Shown: piece by piece, positions 18,252-27,995 of the stretch
Position numbering within the stretch: position 1 is the stretch's first letter
How the letters are laid out: every line of letters starts with the position of its first letter
Assembly (NCBI RefSeq): GCF_028621715.1
Contig: NZ_CP117466.1
Span: 816,501 to 880,500 of the forward strand
Direction: 5' to 3'
Source: Paracoccus marcusii
Lineage (GTDB): Bacteria > Pseudomonadota > Alphaproteobacteria > Rhodobacterales > Rhodobacteraceae
Length of the DNA stretch: 64,000 nucleotides
The notes under the pieces: generated by a model
Databases searched by the model: none
What the model was told of the DNA's origin: nothing
The model's input: the letters and a program-made list of their open reading frames with translations, nothing else
Position numbers and translations under genes: made by a program

Positions 18252-18661
18252 CACCATGTGTCTGTTGCAGTGGCACCAACGCAGCTGCCCTCGTAGTCAT
18301 TTGAAACTGCGGGTTTGAATATCTTTCTGCTACGTAGCAAATTGCAGCTTCGTCCCTCAGAGCCGCCGCCAAGGCGGCGCTCGGGCATAGGCGCACTGAG
18401 CCCAAAGCTGCCCCTCGGATTGAGGCGTATTTCCATCATACAGCTAGCGCAACACCAACTTGGTCCGTTAGCCAAGTCACAGGAATGGTTTTGGGGGGAG
18501 CGAACCGAGGTGATAGACACACTCTGCTTTAGCGGAGAATCTCGAATGGGCTGCAACGCTTGGAACCACCCGTCGAATTGCGACTGCGGGTGGGGTGGGG
18601 TGGGGATACCGGATCATACAGTTCGGGGTCGTCTTCCGGATCAGTCAGGACCAACGGCTTC
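18252..18661. other. Gap without a supported gene (about 410 bp)
   Basis: No frame here has a credible start or family match. A GC palindrome lies near 18361-18376 (GAGCCGCCGCCAAGGCGGCGCTC) and could end the catalase-like transcript. A G-rich run is present near 18590-18605. The right part probably carries the promoter of the Zn-ribbon gene. Confidence 0.35.
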
Positions 18662-19294
18662 ATGTCCCCGAACGCAAAATGCCCCATTTGCGGCGCCGCT
18701 GTCTATTATTACCAGTCTCCAACCGGCGGACGCGTATGGTTCGATGAGTTTGGCGCGCCGTGGCCGAAGCACCCATGCACAGCGTCATTATCGACCAGCA
18801 CAAAGATATCTAGTTTTACGGATCTGTTCGCATTCACTGGTGCCGAAGTTAGGCCCGAGGTTGCGATGAGTATGGCCAAGGAACTGGTGGCACATGCTCT
18901 GACTGATTTCCGTGAGCCCAAGCGCCATTGGCCGGAGGGAGATTTGAAAGCCGCGAGGCTGGACGTTTTGGATTGGATGTTCCGGACACATTTAACCGGT
19001 GGCGATCATATGATCCCTATCGACGAGTTTATGTTCCTGATCGACCTAATTGAACTCCGAGCGAACAGAGTAATTTCCATAGCCAGACTGTCCGCAAGGA
19101 ATGCGAACTTGGTATCTCCCAACTCGATACAAGCGGCGTCCACAGCGGCGAGCCTCGCGAAGATGCAGGTGGCTGAGGAGAAGTCCAAGAGGACGCTGTC
19201 GCTGATTGCGATGATCAGGAAACACTATGACGGATCGGATGACAAAACTTCTGGAAACGTCGTCCAGCTCTGCTACCAGAAGGATCCAGACTGA
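18662..19294 (+). CDS. Hypothetical protein with an N-terminal Zn-ribbon-like motif
   Basis: A 210-residue protein. The first 35 residues hold CPICGAAVYYY and, about 20 residues later, a single Cys in WPKHPC, which resembles a zinc ribbon. The rest is mainly helical with no recognised family. The ATG at 18662 directly precedes this motif; the frame is open further left but unlike a protein. Codon use and lower GC suggest transfer. Function unknown. Confidence 0.55.
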   Translation: MSPNAKCPICGAAVYYYQSPTGGRVWFDEFGAPWPKHPCTASLSTSTKISSFTDLFAFTGAEVRPEVAMSMAKELVAHALTDFREPKRHWPEGDLKAARLDVLDWMFRTHLTGGDHMIPIDEFMFLIDLIELRANRVISIARLSARNANLVSPNSIQAASTAASLAKMQVAEEKSKRTLSLIAMIRKHYDGSDDKTSGNVVQLCYQKDPD

Positions 19295-19520
19295 TCAGCG
19301 AGTACAGCAGAGGAACCCAACGCGGGAAAAGGCGCCTGCAAAGAAAGTGGGAGTGACGGCCGCTGCGCGCAGCACCGGTGCCGTGATCCTGACGGCAAAG
19401 CGAATACATCAGCGGGACTATTGGAACGGCCGCAGCTTCAGCGCCCGGCCCCGCACCGGCTGTGCTGGCTGGCAGCGTAGTTGCTTTGGTGGATGTTGAC
19501 GGGGCAATGTACGTTTGCTC

Positions 19521-20384
19521 TGCCCCCTGAGAACTGGACCAGTTGAAACTGGAGTTTTCGGCTAATCTTCCCTTGCTGGGAGAGGAGTTGAGAACGGTGA
19601 AGGCATCGAAGTTTACGGAGGCGCCAAAGGCGTTCATCCTAAAGCAAGGTGAGGAAAGCACGCCAGTCGCCGAGATTTGACGCAAGGCGGGTATTGGACA
19701 GTCGACCTACTTTGCCCGGAAGAAAAGGTATGGTGGGCTGCTGCCCGACGAGATGCGCCGGCTGAAGCAACTCGAGGACGAGAATGCACGGCTGAAGCGG
19801 ATTGTGGCCGACCTGACGCTGGACCGTCAGATGTTGCAGGATGTCGTGCGGCGAAGGCTCTGAAGCCAGAACGGACGCGTGAACTCCTTCGCGGGATGTG
19901 TGCAGACTGGGCCGTCTCGATCCGTAGGGCATGTGGGGCCCTGAGGTTCGACTGCTCGAGCTACTACTACAAATCCCGCCGCACCGATCCGGCAGAGTTG
20001 AAATAGCGGATCCGGGAGATCTGCGAAACGCGCGTGCGCTATGGCTATCGCCGCGTTTAAGTCGTTCTCGACCGGGAAAGCTGGGAGGTCAGCATCAAGA
20101 TGTTCTATAATGTTCACAGGGCTTTAGGCTTGCAATTGCGGAGCAAAATGCCCAAGCGGCGTGTGAAAGCCAAGCTGCGTGCCTAAACGCACGTTGGTTC
20201 AAGAGCCTCGCGGACGCGATCAAAAAATTGGAGGATTGGCGTAGACACTATAATGACGATCGACCCCACAGCGGCATTGGATACAACGTCCCGAGCGCGT
20301 TACACTATCCCGGCAGCGTCACCAGCCCGGCGTCATGACCAAGGCCGGAAACTCCAGTGTCCGGCGGTCCAGAAAACGTAGGCA
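19521..20384 (+). mobile_element. Degenerate IS3-family (IS407-like) insertion sequence
   Basis: Inner terminal repeats match at both ends with the same spacing (CTGGACC-N7-ACTGGAGTTT at 19534 and its complement ending near 20372). Inside are remains of OrfA (KQLEDENARLKRIVADLTLD, typical leucine-zipper end) and OrfB (RYGYRRV and, after a deletion, the end YNDDRPHSGIGY). In-frame stops at about 19678, 20004 and 20057 and the internal deletion make it inactive. Confidence 0.85.
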
Positions 20385-20574
20385 AACCAGGAGGAGCCGG
20401 CCAAGTGCTGGTTTTTTACGGTCTAAAGGAACATTCGCGAGCAGATTTGCAACACACTCTCCAGAGGCAGGGGGGCTACTCACGCCGTCGTCTTAGAGGG
20501 CGGCGTCAAGTACTCCTTTGGTATGTTTAAGACTTTCCGAGCAGACTTGACGGAGCACAGGCTTCGGCATCCCA

Positions 20575-21138
20575 ATGCACCGATGGAGCTACGGCATGCA
20601 ACTTGTTTTCCAATGTAGGAAATCGATGTTTTTCAAGCAAGATAGGACCGAAGATCTACCTCCTTATGCCGGTGCTCTTGTGAAAAGAGGTGATCGGACT
20701 TGGTGGGTCTTTCACCGCGCGCGGATCTTAGCAGACCTCGACATCCGTCCGGAGCAGTTTCACCCTGAAGAGGTCCGGGTCCACAATGATTTACTCGCGT
20801 TTCGTGTTCCCATAGCATTCGGGATGGTGCTGCAATCCATTCTTCGTACGGGTGGTCGTTTCGACGGCTCCGACTCTGATCTCAGTATCCTAGTGAAGGA
20901 CGCTCATCCGGATATGTGGCTGAGTTGGGGGTCTGATCCAAAAGCGCCAGTTTCGGAACGAGACAGCTTCCGTAAGGAGATCAAGGAAAGGGAGCAAGCG
21001 GCTAATTCAGCCAACATGGCTCGACGGGAGAGACTGCAGTCAGCCTTCGTCAAGGCTTTCGTGATGCCAATAATTTACCTACTCTATACTGCCTTTCTTA
21101 TTGGCACCTTCATGTTTCTTGTTCGCGGCAATTACTGA
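20575..21138 (+). CDS. Hypothetical tail-anchored membrane protein
   Basis: A protein of up to 187 residues with a soluble N-terminal part and one hydrophobic helix at the C-terminus (VMPIIYLLYTAFLIGTFMFLV), so it may be tail-anchored in the inner membrane. A basic, coiled-coil-like stretch (RKEIKEREQAANSANMARRERL) precedes the helix. Starts at 20596 or 20626 are also possible. No family recognised; it lies between two IS3 remnants. Confidence 0.5.
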   Translation: MHRWSYGMQLVFQCRKSMFFKQDRTEDLPPYAGALVKRGDRTWWVFHRARILADLDIRPEQFHPEEVRVHNDLLAFRVPIAFGMVLQSILRTGGRFDGSDSDLSILVKDAHPDMWLSWGSDPKAPVSERDSFRKEIKEREQAANSANMARRERLQSAFVKAFVMPIIYLLYTAFLIGTFMFLVRGNY

Positions 21139-21209
21139 ACTTGTAAACTGGTGATGACCTGCCCCCCGATCGTCCCTCGTTCATAATGAGAGTCTGCCGG
21201 TTTGTGCGC

Positions 21210-21274
21210 AGCCAGCCCGTCGCCATGACCGAGCCGGAAAACTCCAGCATCCGGCGGTCCAAGGTTGGGGAGCA
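21210..21274 (+). mobile_element. Solo right end of an IS407-like element
   Basis: The stretch CATGACCGAGCCGGAAAACT and the following CCAGCATCCGGCGGTCC closely match the right end of the IS remnant at 20337-20384. No transposase is attached, so this is a second decayed copy or a deletion scar. Confidence 0.6.
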
Positions 21275-21423
21275 GCGCACGATGAGGCAAACTCTACATT
21301 AAACCGAGGGACGTTCCGGGGGCAGGTCACGTGTGTTGTACCTTTTTACAGCAAATTTAGACAGAATCTTCCACGATTTTTGAGTGATACCGCAAGAAAC
21401 AGCCCCCTAATTGACCGCGCATC

Positions 21424-22153
21424 CTATTCGCATGTGCGTTTATTAATAGCTAAATAAAGATCAGTAGGATTGTAAGCTCTCATCCACTGGCAATATCGAG
21501 TGTTAGATACGTAAGCATATTTCTGAGCGCTGCGATAAACCTCCATCCATATAAAGAATGCGCTGATAAGAATTATGCCGAGTGTGGTAAACCTAATCCA
21601 CCCTAGGTCTAAAATATTGTATGTTACATGAAATATGGCAAACCCTGTTAGTAGAATTCCTATTACATAAATGAATGCTGATATGGCGGCTGGCACGCTA
21701 ACCTCGAAAAGCAAAGCAGCAACGGGGATAATCAACAAAGCAAGAATGGTAAATATTGCCCCGGCATATATAATTTCATTACAAATTCCCAGAAGGAAAG
21801 GCACTTCTATTCGTCTATGGTTTTTATCGATTTGAAAAAGATAAGATCCATACAAAGATAAAGACGTCGCGAAAAATAAGGCGAAAAAGCAACAGGCTAA
21901 GTAAATCATTGCCGTTGCTAGGAAGTGCAGAAGTGATATATTATAAGCATGATTAGTGCCCATAAAATATGAAATATCAAAGGTCGGCCACCGGGGGATA
22001 AGGTTTAAGTAACTGCCGCTGCCCAAAGTTGTGAATAAAGTATAAGTTGCTGCTCCAATTATCGCCGTAAGACCTGAGCTATTGCTCGATTCAAAAGCAT
22101 CGAAGTATTTTTCTAACGATGTTTTTTATAACCAATTCTTCTTTATCAGTCAT
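21424..22153 (-). pseudogene. Low-GC multi-span membrane protein with a frameshift at an A6 run
   Basis: The downstream frame (21424-22026 and a further ~95 bp in frame to its left) encodes about 230 residues with four or five hydrophobic helices. A strong ribosome site (GGAGGAAAA) lies before an ATG at 22151-22153, which begins MTDKEELVIK. That frame joins the membrane protein frame if one A is removed from the A6 run (T6 at 22122-22127 on the plus strand), giving ...VIKTSLEKYFDAF. GC is far below the backbone. The gene may be broken, phase-variable or read by slippage; a sequencing error is also possible. Family unknown. Confidence 0.6.
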
Positions 22154-22239
22154 TTTTCCTCCAGTTTTTTTCACCTCTCCTGTTTCTCCTAACTTTTCAA
22201 CGAAAGCTATCATAATATAGCGCGTCCCGTCCTATGGCC

Positions 22240-22790
22240 GGGACCGCGCTCTAGGCTTGGCCGGCAAGAGCCGGCCTGCGCCCCGAGCCTATGCCCTTGC
22301 CCTTCCTTTGCGCCTGGTCCTGCCCGCTTCTCTCGTTCCGAGCCTGCCCGTGCAGGGGCGCAACAGTCAGGCCAACGGCATAGTCTCGGCCCTTTGGGTC
22401 ACAATCGCTCGCGCAAGGCCGGACCTTCCCACAGGGCGGCTCGCTTCCCTTCGCTCTGTGATGGCGCGTCCAGCTCGCCACCCCGCAAGGCCCGCCGCGA
22501 AGCGCGGCAGGCTGGATAGCTCCGGCCAAAGATAGAGGATTGAGAAAGCCCGGCTGGTCGCCGGGCTTGTGTTTGATCATGCGGACTGGCCGGGGGATCG
22601 ACGCGGGCCAAGGCCCGCGCTCACCCCCATCCAGACGATCTTTCATTTCATATCCGCCAACAGACCTGATCGGCCCTGTCAAAAGACAAGCGCCGCCTGC
22701 GGCGTCGTCTCCATCGGGGGCCGTGTCCTCGCCTTCGGCTGCGGGCCGCACCACCCCCCGGCTCCGATCCTTTGACAGAATGTAGATTCA
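22240..22790. other. GC-rich non-coding-like block in a low-GC setting
   Basis: About 550 bp, open in several frames on both strands but with no recognisable product. It has short palindromes (CTTGGCCGGC, GCCGGCC) and contains the 18-mer GACGATCTTTCATTTCAT at 22634-22651, which is also found in the repeat at 26100-26117. It looks like a modular intergenic repeat of mobile DNA. The remaining 100 bp to the next gene end hold nothing clear. Confidence 0.45.
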
Positions 22791-22892
22791 CGCACCGATT
22801 TGCCGCGCCGCAGGCAGAAATTCCAGCAATCCCGGTTCATGAACCAAGCAATTTGCCTCGTTTGCCAAGCAATTTTACCGCATTGTGGTCAG

Positions 22893-23912
22893 TCAATGCT
22901 TTTGCGAAACGGATTGAATTCCACAGATTCCTTTAAAGTGACCGCTGAACCTGATTACCGGTGTTCCATTTTCTTCGGAGTATTCGTAGGTAAAAAGTCG
23001 GACACCACATTCTTTAACTGCCTTGACCAAGGCTTGCTGAGGCAGGCTTGGTAGGAGCAAGACCAGCTGATGGCGTCCAAGCTGCGGCAAAAGCTTCGGA
23101 TAAAGCTGGAGTTGCCCCATGCCAGCATAGACGTCGGCAGCGGTTGCTCCCGACTTGATCTCAAGTAGAGTGGGCTCGATTGGTCCTGCAATAACCGCGT
23201 CCACTTCGTAACCACTAGCATGCTTAGGCTTATCGATAGCGATACCAGCTTCACGCAATATGATTGCTAAGCGTTGCCAAACCTCTCCTTGCTGCTTTCG
23301 AATATGCTTTGCATCCTGAGCATCCCGGGCGCCGATGACATAGGTTCCACCGGTTTCGTCGTTACCGAGTCCAACAACTGGCGTTGTGTCCGGCATCGTA
23401 CCGATCCCAGCTACCTCCCTTTCTCGAGCCCTTACGCAGATATCAACGAATTGACCTGTAGCGGACCGAATTTCATCCGAACTAACATCAAGTGGCGTTA
23501 CGACATACCATTCGCGCAGCTTACCCGATGTATTTCCGTTTTTGACAGGTTCGGGCGTGAGTCCAGTAAGCGTCCGAAACTCAGCTTCCAGAATGTGTTT
23601 ATTGCCCGCCACCGGGGGTGTTAGCCGCCCCTGCCGAAGCAGAAATGGTCGACCATCCTCGTCCAGCGCGATAGCGGAAGTGATGTTTGGATCACCTGCA
23701 TTTTCTGCCTCGTTGATTTGAACAGCCCAGTATTTTCCAGTAGGATCTGTACCAAGCGCGGTTCTGAGATCAAGTTTGTTGCTTCTATCGTCAGATTGAT
23801 TACGGAAGACTATGCGTTGCTCCGGCAAACGCCAGAGTTTTCCGTCGCGGATGCCCTCTTCTAGAAGAAGCCGAACGCCATATATCGAATGATCTTTTGA
23901 CAAAATCGGCAT
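22893..23912 (-). CDS. Putative PD-(D/E)XK nuclease
   Basis: A 339-residue protein whose C-terminal third carries a nuclease-like core: ASGYEVDAVIAGPIEPTLLEIKSG, with Asp, Glu and Lys spaced as in PD-(D/E)XK enzymes, followed by GQLQLYPKLL and a LVLLLPS strand. The N-terminal two thirds is unrecognised. The ATG at 23912 has no clear ribosome site. An overlapping frame (TTG at 23991) reads ADFVKRSFDI and would join this protein as FDIYGVRLLLEEG if two bases (AT) were added in the ATATAT run near 23879, so the 5' end may be frameshifted. A defence role is inferred from the island context. Confidence 0.55.
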   Translation of the reverse strand: MPILSKDHSIYGVRLLLEEGIRDGKLWRLPEQRIVFRNQSDDRSNKLDLRTALGTDPTGKYWAVQINEAENAGDPNITSAIALDEDGRPFLLRQGRLTPPVAGNKHILEAEFRTLTGLTPEPVKNGNTSGKLREWYVVTPLDVSSDEIRSATGQFVDICVRAREREVAGIGTMPDTTPVVGLGNDETGGTYVIGARDAQDAKHIRKQQGEVWQRLAIILREAGIAIDKPKHASGYEVDAVIAGPIEPTLLEIKSGATAADVYAGMGQLQLYPKLLPQLGRHQLVLLLPSLPQQALVKAVKECGVRLFTYEYSEENGTPVIRFSGHFKGICGIQSVSQKH

Positions 23913-24235
23913 CAGAACTAATTGTCAGCACGTCGGTGGTTCTCCAATTGAGCTTCAGGCTTGCGTCAGGATAGCGATATCGAATTGGCAATAAGCTGCA
24001 ATGTCTAAATCCCCATATCTATTTTCAAGCGTTGTTGGCAAGGAAAGCGCGAAGCTGGTCACTGGCCATTCCACAAGCGATTGTTTTCTATAGTTTACTG
24101 AGAATGAAATGCCGCAGCCTCGGTAGTGGCTATTCGACCTTCGGAACGATTATGGCACTGACCAAAATTGTTACTCTGCAACTTTATTAACCACCCTCTT
24201 GGTCACGCAAAGCAGTCTTACAGGAAAAGCGTCTA
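23913..24235. other. Gap without a firm gene
   Basis: AT-rich stretch upstream of the nuclease-like gene. Its first 80 bp may be coding in the alternative frame discussed for that gene. The rest contains no supported gene, repeat or RNA. Confidence 0.35.
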
Positions 24236-24424
24236 CTAGACTGGCCTACGCAGCACGAACATAACAAGAGCATGTGCGCTCCCCCGCTCAGCCGTCGCTT
24301 TTATTAGGGATCCCGTTTCAAGTAGCGGTCTACCAAGATCTTCGGGATCATGCAGATATCCCTGATATTGGCTAGCGTTTAGCTGTTTATTTTCAGCATG
24401 GCGCAAGATTAACACCGCCTGCAT
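24236..24424 (-). CDS. Possible small hypothetical protein
   Basis: A 62-residue frame starting MQAVLILRHAENKQL, with GGATCG before the ATG. The RHAE opening recalls a truncated histidine-phosphatase-like start, but nothing else supports that. Weak candidate only. Confidence 0.25.
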   Translation of the reverse strand: MQAVLILRHAENKQLNASQYQGYLHDPEDLGRPLLETGSLIKATAERGSAHALVMFVLRRPV

Positions 24425-24526
24425 GATCGATCCTTTACGTGGCAATCAACGCATTTTACTTCACCTTAAGGTTGCGTGGTCTACTGGCGGCATGACATGG
24501 ATAGGGAGATCAGTGTGGGGTGTCAT

Positions 24527-25018
24527 ATGCGAATGATAATTTTGGCTGCAGTGCTGGTAAGCGCTACGCCTGCATGGACCCAAGAGCTGCGGTCGATCAA
24601 CGAAACTATGCAGAGCATAGACGATGACCTGCACGTTTCGGCCTACACCTCTGTGCGTTGCGCCGGATTGTTCGATGGCATCTTGGCATACGGAGGCCAA
24701 AATATGCCAGCAGAGCTAGTTGAGCGGTATCAAAACGCCTCGACGACGCTGGTCATTGGCACGACGATAATCAGGGCGTATCAGACGCGCGACCGTGGAT
24801 TGCCCGCGAAGGACTTCGAGGTAGAGTTCCGAAACTCGGACGCAGAAGCGGTTCGTTTCCGCGACATCTATAGCGATCGTCTGCAGAACAACTATAACTT
24901 GACCGGTCAAATGCTTGAAGCCGACCCGCTGGCTAAAGCCGACCTCGCGCTATGCGGTGAAGTCGCCCCGCGGATTGAGAAGATCGTCGCACGGGAAATG
25001 GAGCGGGCTGCCGATTGA
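24527..25018 (+). CDS. Hypothetical periplasmic protein
   Basis: A 163-residue protein with an N-terminal signal peptide (MRMIILAAVLVSATPAWTQ, cleavage after about residue 18). The mature part is mostly helical and has two Cys (in SVRCAGLF and LALCGEV) that could form a disulfide. The frame is open from 24476, but the signal peptide sets the start. I do not recognise the family. Confidence 0.6.
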   Translation: MRMIILAAVLVSATPAWTQELRSINETMQSIDDDLHVSAYTSVRCAGLFDGILAYGGQNMPAELVERYQNASTTLVIGTTIIRAYQTRDRGLPAKDFEVEFRNSDAEAVRFRDIYSDRLQNNYNLTGQMLEADPLAKADLALCGEVAPRIEKIVAREMERAAD

Positions 25019-25114
25019 GCGGCAGAGTATAATGCTCCGCGCGTGATCTCCTTGTGCGACAGCTTGTCCCGCATAGTTGGGAGCTGACCGAAGCCAGTTG
25101 AGACAGGAGTCAAG

Positions 25115-25753
25115 GTGACCGAACCGAGGGTGGATCTTAAGGTTGTTGAAGAAGGGCAAATCAAACTCATCTTCCAATCTGGGGGTGAGAAGAAAGAGTT
25201 TGTACTTTCTCCCGAGGACGCCATCCGCATGGCTGCCTCATTTCGCGCAGGCAGTGACTACATCCATGAGGGAAAGGACGGCTTGATTGTTGAAGTAGTC
25301 TATCCCTCCAGAACGTCCATTGCAGTCTGGGTCCGCGACAACGAGCAAAAACGCGCTTTAATTCAGCGCGCAGAGCTTGAAGAAATTGTCCGAAAAGCGG
25401 ATGCGGTAGCTCACGAAGAAGTCCTATGTAGCACCCTGGGGATGTTCGTACGCGGGGAACTTTACTTGAGTTGCGCCTGCAATTTTTTTGAGAAGCGCCT
25501 GCATTGTGGTGATATCCAGCGCCGGGACTTCGATCGCGCCATCGAGCTCTGCACTACGGAAACCGTCGCTATGTGGCGCCAAGGCGCGAGCATATTATTG
25601 CAGATTGAGGACCCCGAAACTCGAGAATTTGATTGGTCCAAGGCCAAGCAGCGGATTGCGACGTACGAACGGAATGGCGTTTTTTGGCTGCTGAATTACT
25701 GCCCTTACACAGAACACCGAACAAAAGGCATTCCTAACGATCTCTACTGGTAA
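25115..25753 (+). CDS. Hypothetical protein
   Basis: A 212-residue soluble protein with a GTG start preceded by AGGAGT. The first ~70 residues look like a small beta-rich domain (KVVEEGQIKLIFQSGGEKKEFVL), and the remainder is mixed, with a Cys-rich stretch (LSCACNFFEKRLHCGDI). No family recognised. It lies 97 bp after the periplasmic protein gene on the same strand. Confidence 0.55.
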   Translation: MTEPRVDLKVVEEGQIKLIFQSGGEKKEFVLSPEDAIRMAASFRAGSDYIHEGKDGLIVEVVYPSRTSIAVWVRDNEQKRALIQRAELEEIVRKADAVAHEEVLCSTLGMFVRGELYLSCACNFFEKRLHCGDIQRRDFDRAIELCTTETVAMWRQGASILLQIEDPETREFDWSKAKQRIATYERNGVFWLLNYCPYTEHRTKGIPNDLYW

Positions 25754-26023
25754 GCAAACGACAAGTAATCATGCCAGCCCTCAGAAACAAAATAAGACGA
25801 TGCAATCAGCAATTACCAAGCGTCTGCTGCCCATATTAAAAATTAGAACGTTTACCTCTATCCAGTAAATCGCACGCAATAATAATAGGTAGCTAAGCTG
25901 GCTGTGCCCGACCCAGCTACCAGCCAGGTGTTATTGCTGCAATAGCATTCGCTGCAGCTAGCGTGAACGTCGGAGACGAGCTATTCGCCTCGATCCTACT
26001 AGGTCCTCGATAGGCTGTTTTTC

Positions 26024-26371
26024 AGAGATATGGTGATCGCGGGCACCGCGATCGCTGATCCAACGGACAGCCGCGCCTCCGCTTCGCTCTGGCATAGCTG
26101 ACGATCTTTCATTTCATTTTCCGCCTGCCATCCGGCCGGCGATCCGAACACGGGCTCTGGCGCCGCTGCGCGTCAGCCTCCACGGAGAAATCCGGTTCCT
26201 CCCACGCGCAAGCGCGCGGGTCCCTCCCAATTTCACCGCTCCGGCCCCGTGTGTCAGATCACCGTCCGGCCGCAGGTCGGGCTGCGCCCACCCTGCTTTG
26301 CCCTTCGGATGACATGAGGTCATCCAAAGTGAAAAGCAGCGATGGCTTCGCCACTGGCGGAACAGGAAGGA
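26024..26371. repeat. Long inverted repeat, left copy
   Basis: About 350 bp that recur almost unchanged, inverted, at 29721-30070. Matching begins at AGAGATATGGTGATCG and ends at GGAACAGGAAGGA. A partial third copy lies at 47712-47942. The two full copies enclose a 3.35-kb segment with five small genes. No protein is evident inside. The 270 bp to its left (25754-26023) are AT-rich and hold no gene I can support. Confidence 0.9.
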
Positions 26372-26729
26372 ACGGGCGGAGATGTTGGGTCACCTAAAAG
26401 GCAAAGCCGTGACGCAAACGGCAATTTTGCTTGGTGTTCACAAAAGGATGTAGATTCGCAGGCTGGCTTGCCGCTGCCGTGCTGGAAGTGCGGGCTCACG
26501 CCGCATCTTTCACCACACATTTTTACCTTGTTCGTCAGGCAATATTGCCGCTTTGAACCCTTGGTAGTCAGCTAGCTTTCGCAAAGGCGCAGCGGATGAC
26601 CGCCCCCAACCTAAGCCGATTAACAACCGAACCGCATCATGCAGTAGGCAGAGCTCAAACAGACTGTTTTTTTGGGGGCAGTGAAGTAGCTAGGTTGTGT
26701 TGGTCTTTTTAAACATCCGGGAGTTGAAT
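26372..26729. other. Gap without a gene (about 360 bp)
   Basis: Sequence between the left repeat and the next gene. It contains short motifs shared with 22780-22860 (ATGTAGATTC, and CAATTTTGC-type stretches) but no coding frame I can support. The AT-rich end (26650-26720) may hold the promoter of the next gene. Confidence 0.35.
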
Positions 26730-27092
26730 GTGTCTGATTTTGTAGCTTCTGTTCAATACAACGATTTCAAAGGGACTGTCGCCGCAGATAGATCCGACAC
26801 CGAGAGCATGGCGCAGTATCTTACTGATAAGGGCCTTGCCACAGATGGCGAAAGGGTCATTGGCTACCGCATTTCTTTCAACGGGAACCACGGAAAAGAA
26901 TACGAACCCGGCGTTCTGATCTACTTGCAGAAAGGCAGCTTCGACAATCCTGAAAAAGTTATCAGAGCGGTCGAGATTGAGATGAGCGCATCAAAATTAT
27001 TATCATTTTTCAAACGTTTCTCTCTTGTTTTGATGCAAGATGGGCTTGACTTGTCCAACGTTACGGTTGACGGCCCACACCACGGAGACTGA
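26730..27092 (+). CDS. Hypothetical protein
   Basis: A 120-residue soluble protein, MSDFVASVQYNDFKGTVAAD at its start. I chose the GTG at 26730 because a GGGAG ribosome site precedes it; the frame is open from 26697. It has alternating beta-like strands (ERVIGYRISF, PGVLIYLQKG) and a C-terminal helix. No family recognised. It is the first gene inside the inverted-repeat-bounded segment. Confidence 0.5.
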   Translation: MSDFVASVQYNDFKGTVAADRSDTESMAQYLTDKGLATDGERVIGYRISFNGNHGKEYEPGVLIYLQKGSFDNPEKVIRAVEIEMSASKLLSFFKRFSLVLMQDGLDLSNVTVDGPHHGD

Positions 27093-27190
27093 GACAAGAC
27101 GTAACCGCTGCGAGTAGCAGCATGTCCCGCAAAACAGACGGCCCAGGGTGACGGGCGAGCGTCTACTATGCGGGACCAAGCAGACAGTGG

Positions 27191-27817
27191 TCAGCGCGGT
27201 TGAAATGCAAGTCGGATACCCAGAGCGCAATACAGGGTGCCCACCACTTTTCCTTGCCAACGCTGTATGGCGGGGTTGCTGCGCAAGGCTGCTCCGATAG
27301 CGCCTGCGCCGACCGCCACCAATAGCGTGGCAGCAGTCCCCACCACGACGAACAGCAGGCCAAGCACCAGCAGTTGCAGGGCGACGTTTCCCTGATCTGG
27401 AGCGACGAACTGCGGCAGGAACGCCAGGAAGAACATGGCCGATTTCGGGTTCAGCACCTCAGCGAGACATGCCTGACGAAATGCTTTACGCGGAGTGATC
27501 AGCGGCAAATCAGGCTGGCCCTGAAGAGAAGTCCGCTCGAAGATGCTACGAAGACCGATGTAGATCAAATATCCAGCGCCCAGCAACTTTACTGCCAGAA
27601 AAGCATTGGCAGACGCCATGACGATGGCCGACACCCCTACGACGGCCAGCAGGGTGTGAATTACATCTCCCAAGCCAATACCGAGGCTCGTGGCTACTCC
27701 AGCCCGAGTTCCCGAGGTTGAGGCACGTGCCGAAGTCAGCAGGATCGACGGCCCCGGAAAGAAGACGAAGCCGACCAGCACTGCGAGGTAAGTCAGAAGC
27801 ACAGTCATTTCGGGCAT
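27191..27817 (-). CDS. LysE/RhtB-family amino acid exporter
   Basis: A 208-residue inner-membrane protein with six predicted helices and the family opening TYLAVLVGFVFFPGPSILLT, followed by GLGDVIHTLLAVVGVSAIV, the LLGAGYLIYIGLRSI helix and the NPKSAMFFLAFLPQFV motif. These proteins export amino acids or derivatives such as homoserine lactones. The ATG at 27817 has AAGGAG 6 nt upstream. The substrate is unknown; it is a cargo gene of the repeat-bounded segment. Confidence 0.88.
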   Translation of the reverse strand: MPEMTVLLTYLAVLVGFVFFPGPSILLTSARASTSGTRAGVATSLGIGLGDVIHTLLAVVGVSAIVMASANAFLAVKLLGAGYLIYIGLRSIFERTSLQGQPDLPLITPRKAFRQACLAEVLNPKSAMFFLAFLPQFVAPDQGNVALQLLVLGLLFVVVGTAATLLVAVGAGAIGAALRSNPAIQRWQGKVVGTLYCALGIRLAFQPR

Positions 27818-27995
27818 CGCCATCTCCTTTTCCACGCTTTGCAGATGCTAAGGACTAGGGCGACCGTCCGTAAAGGGCTGTTCATGCACCGGCCGTCGCG
27901 GCCCGGCGGCGGCAGCTGTGCGGGACGAAGCGGACTGTCGTGTTAATCACATTGGGTCAGGCAACTCAGTTTCTTGCTGTTCAAAGCGCGCGCAT

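Noticed and set aside
22251..22754. 167-residue frame in the GC-rich block
   Set aside because: Several overlapping frames are open on both strands, none with a recognisable domain; treated as repeat-like DNA.
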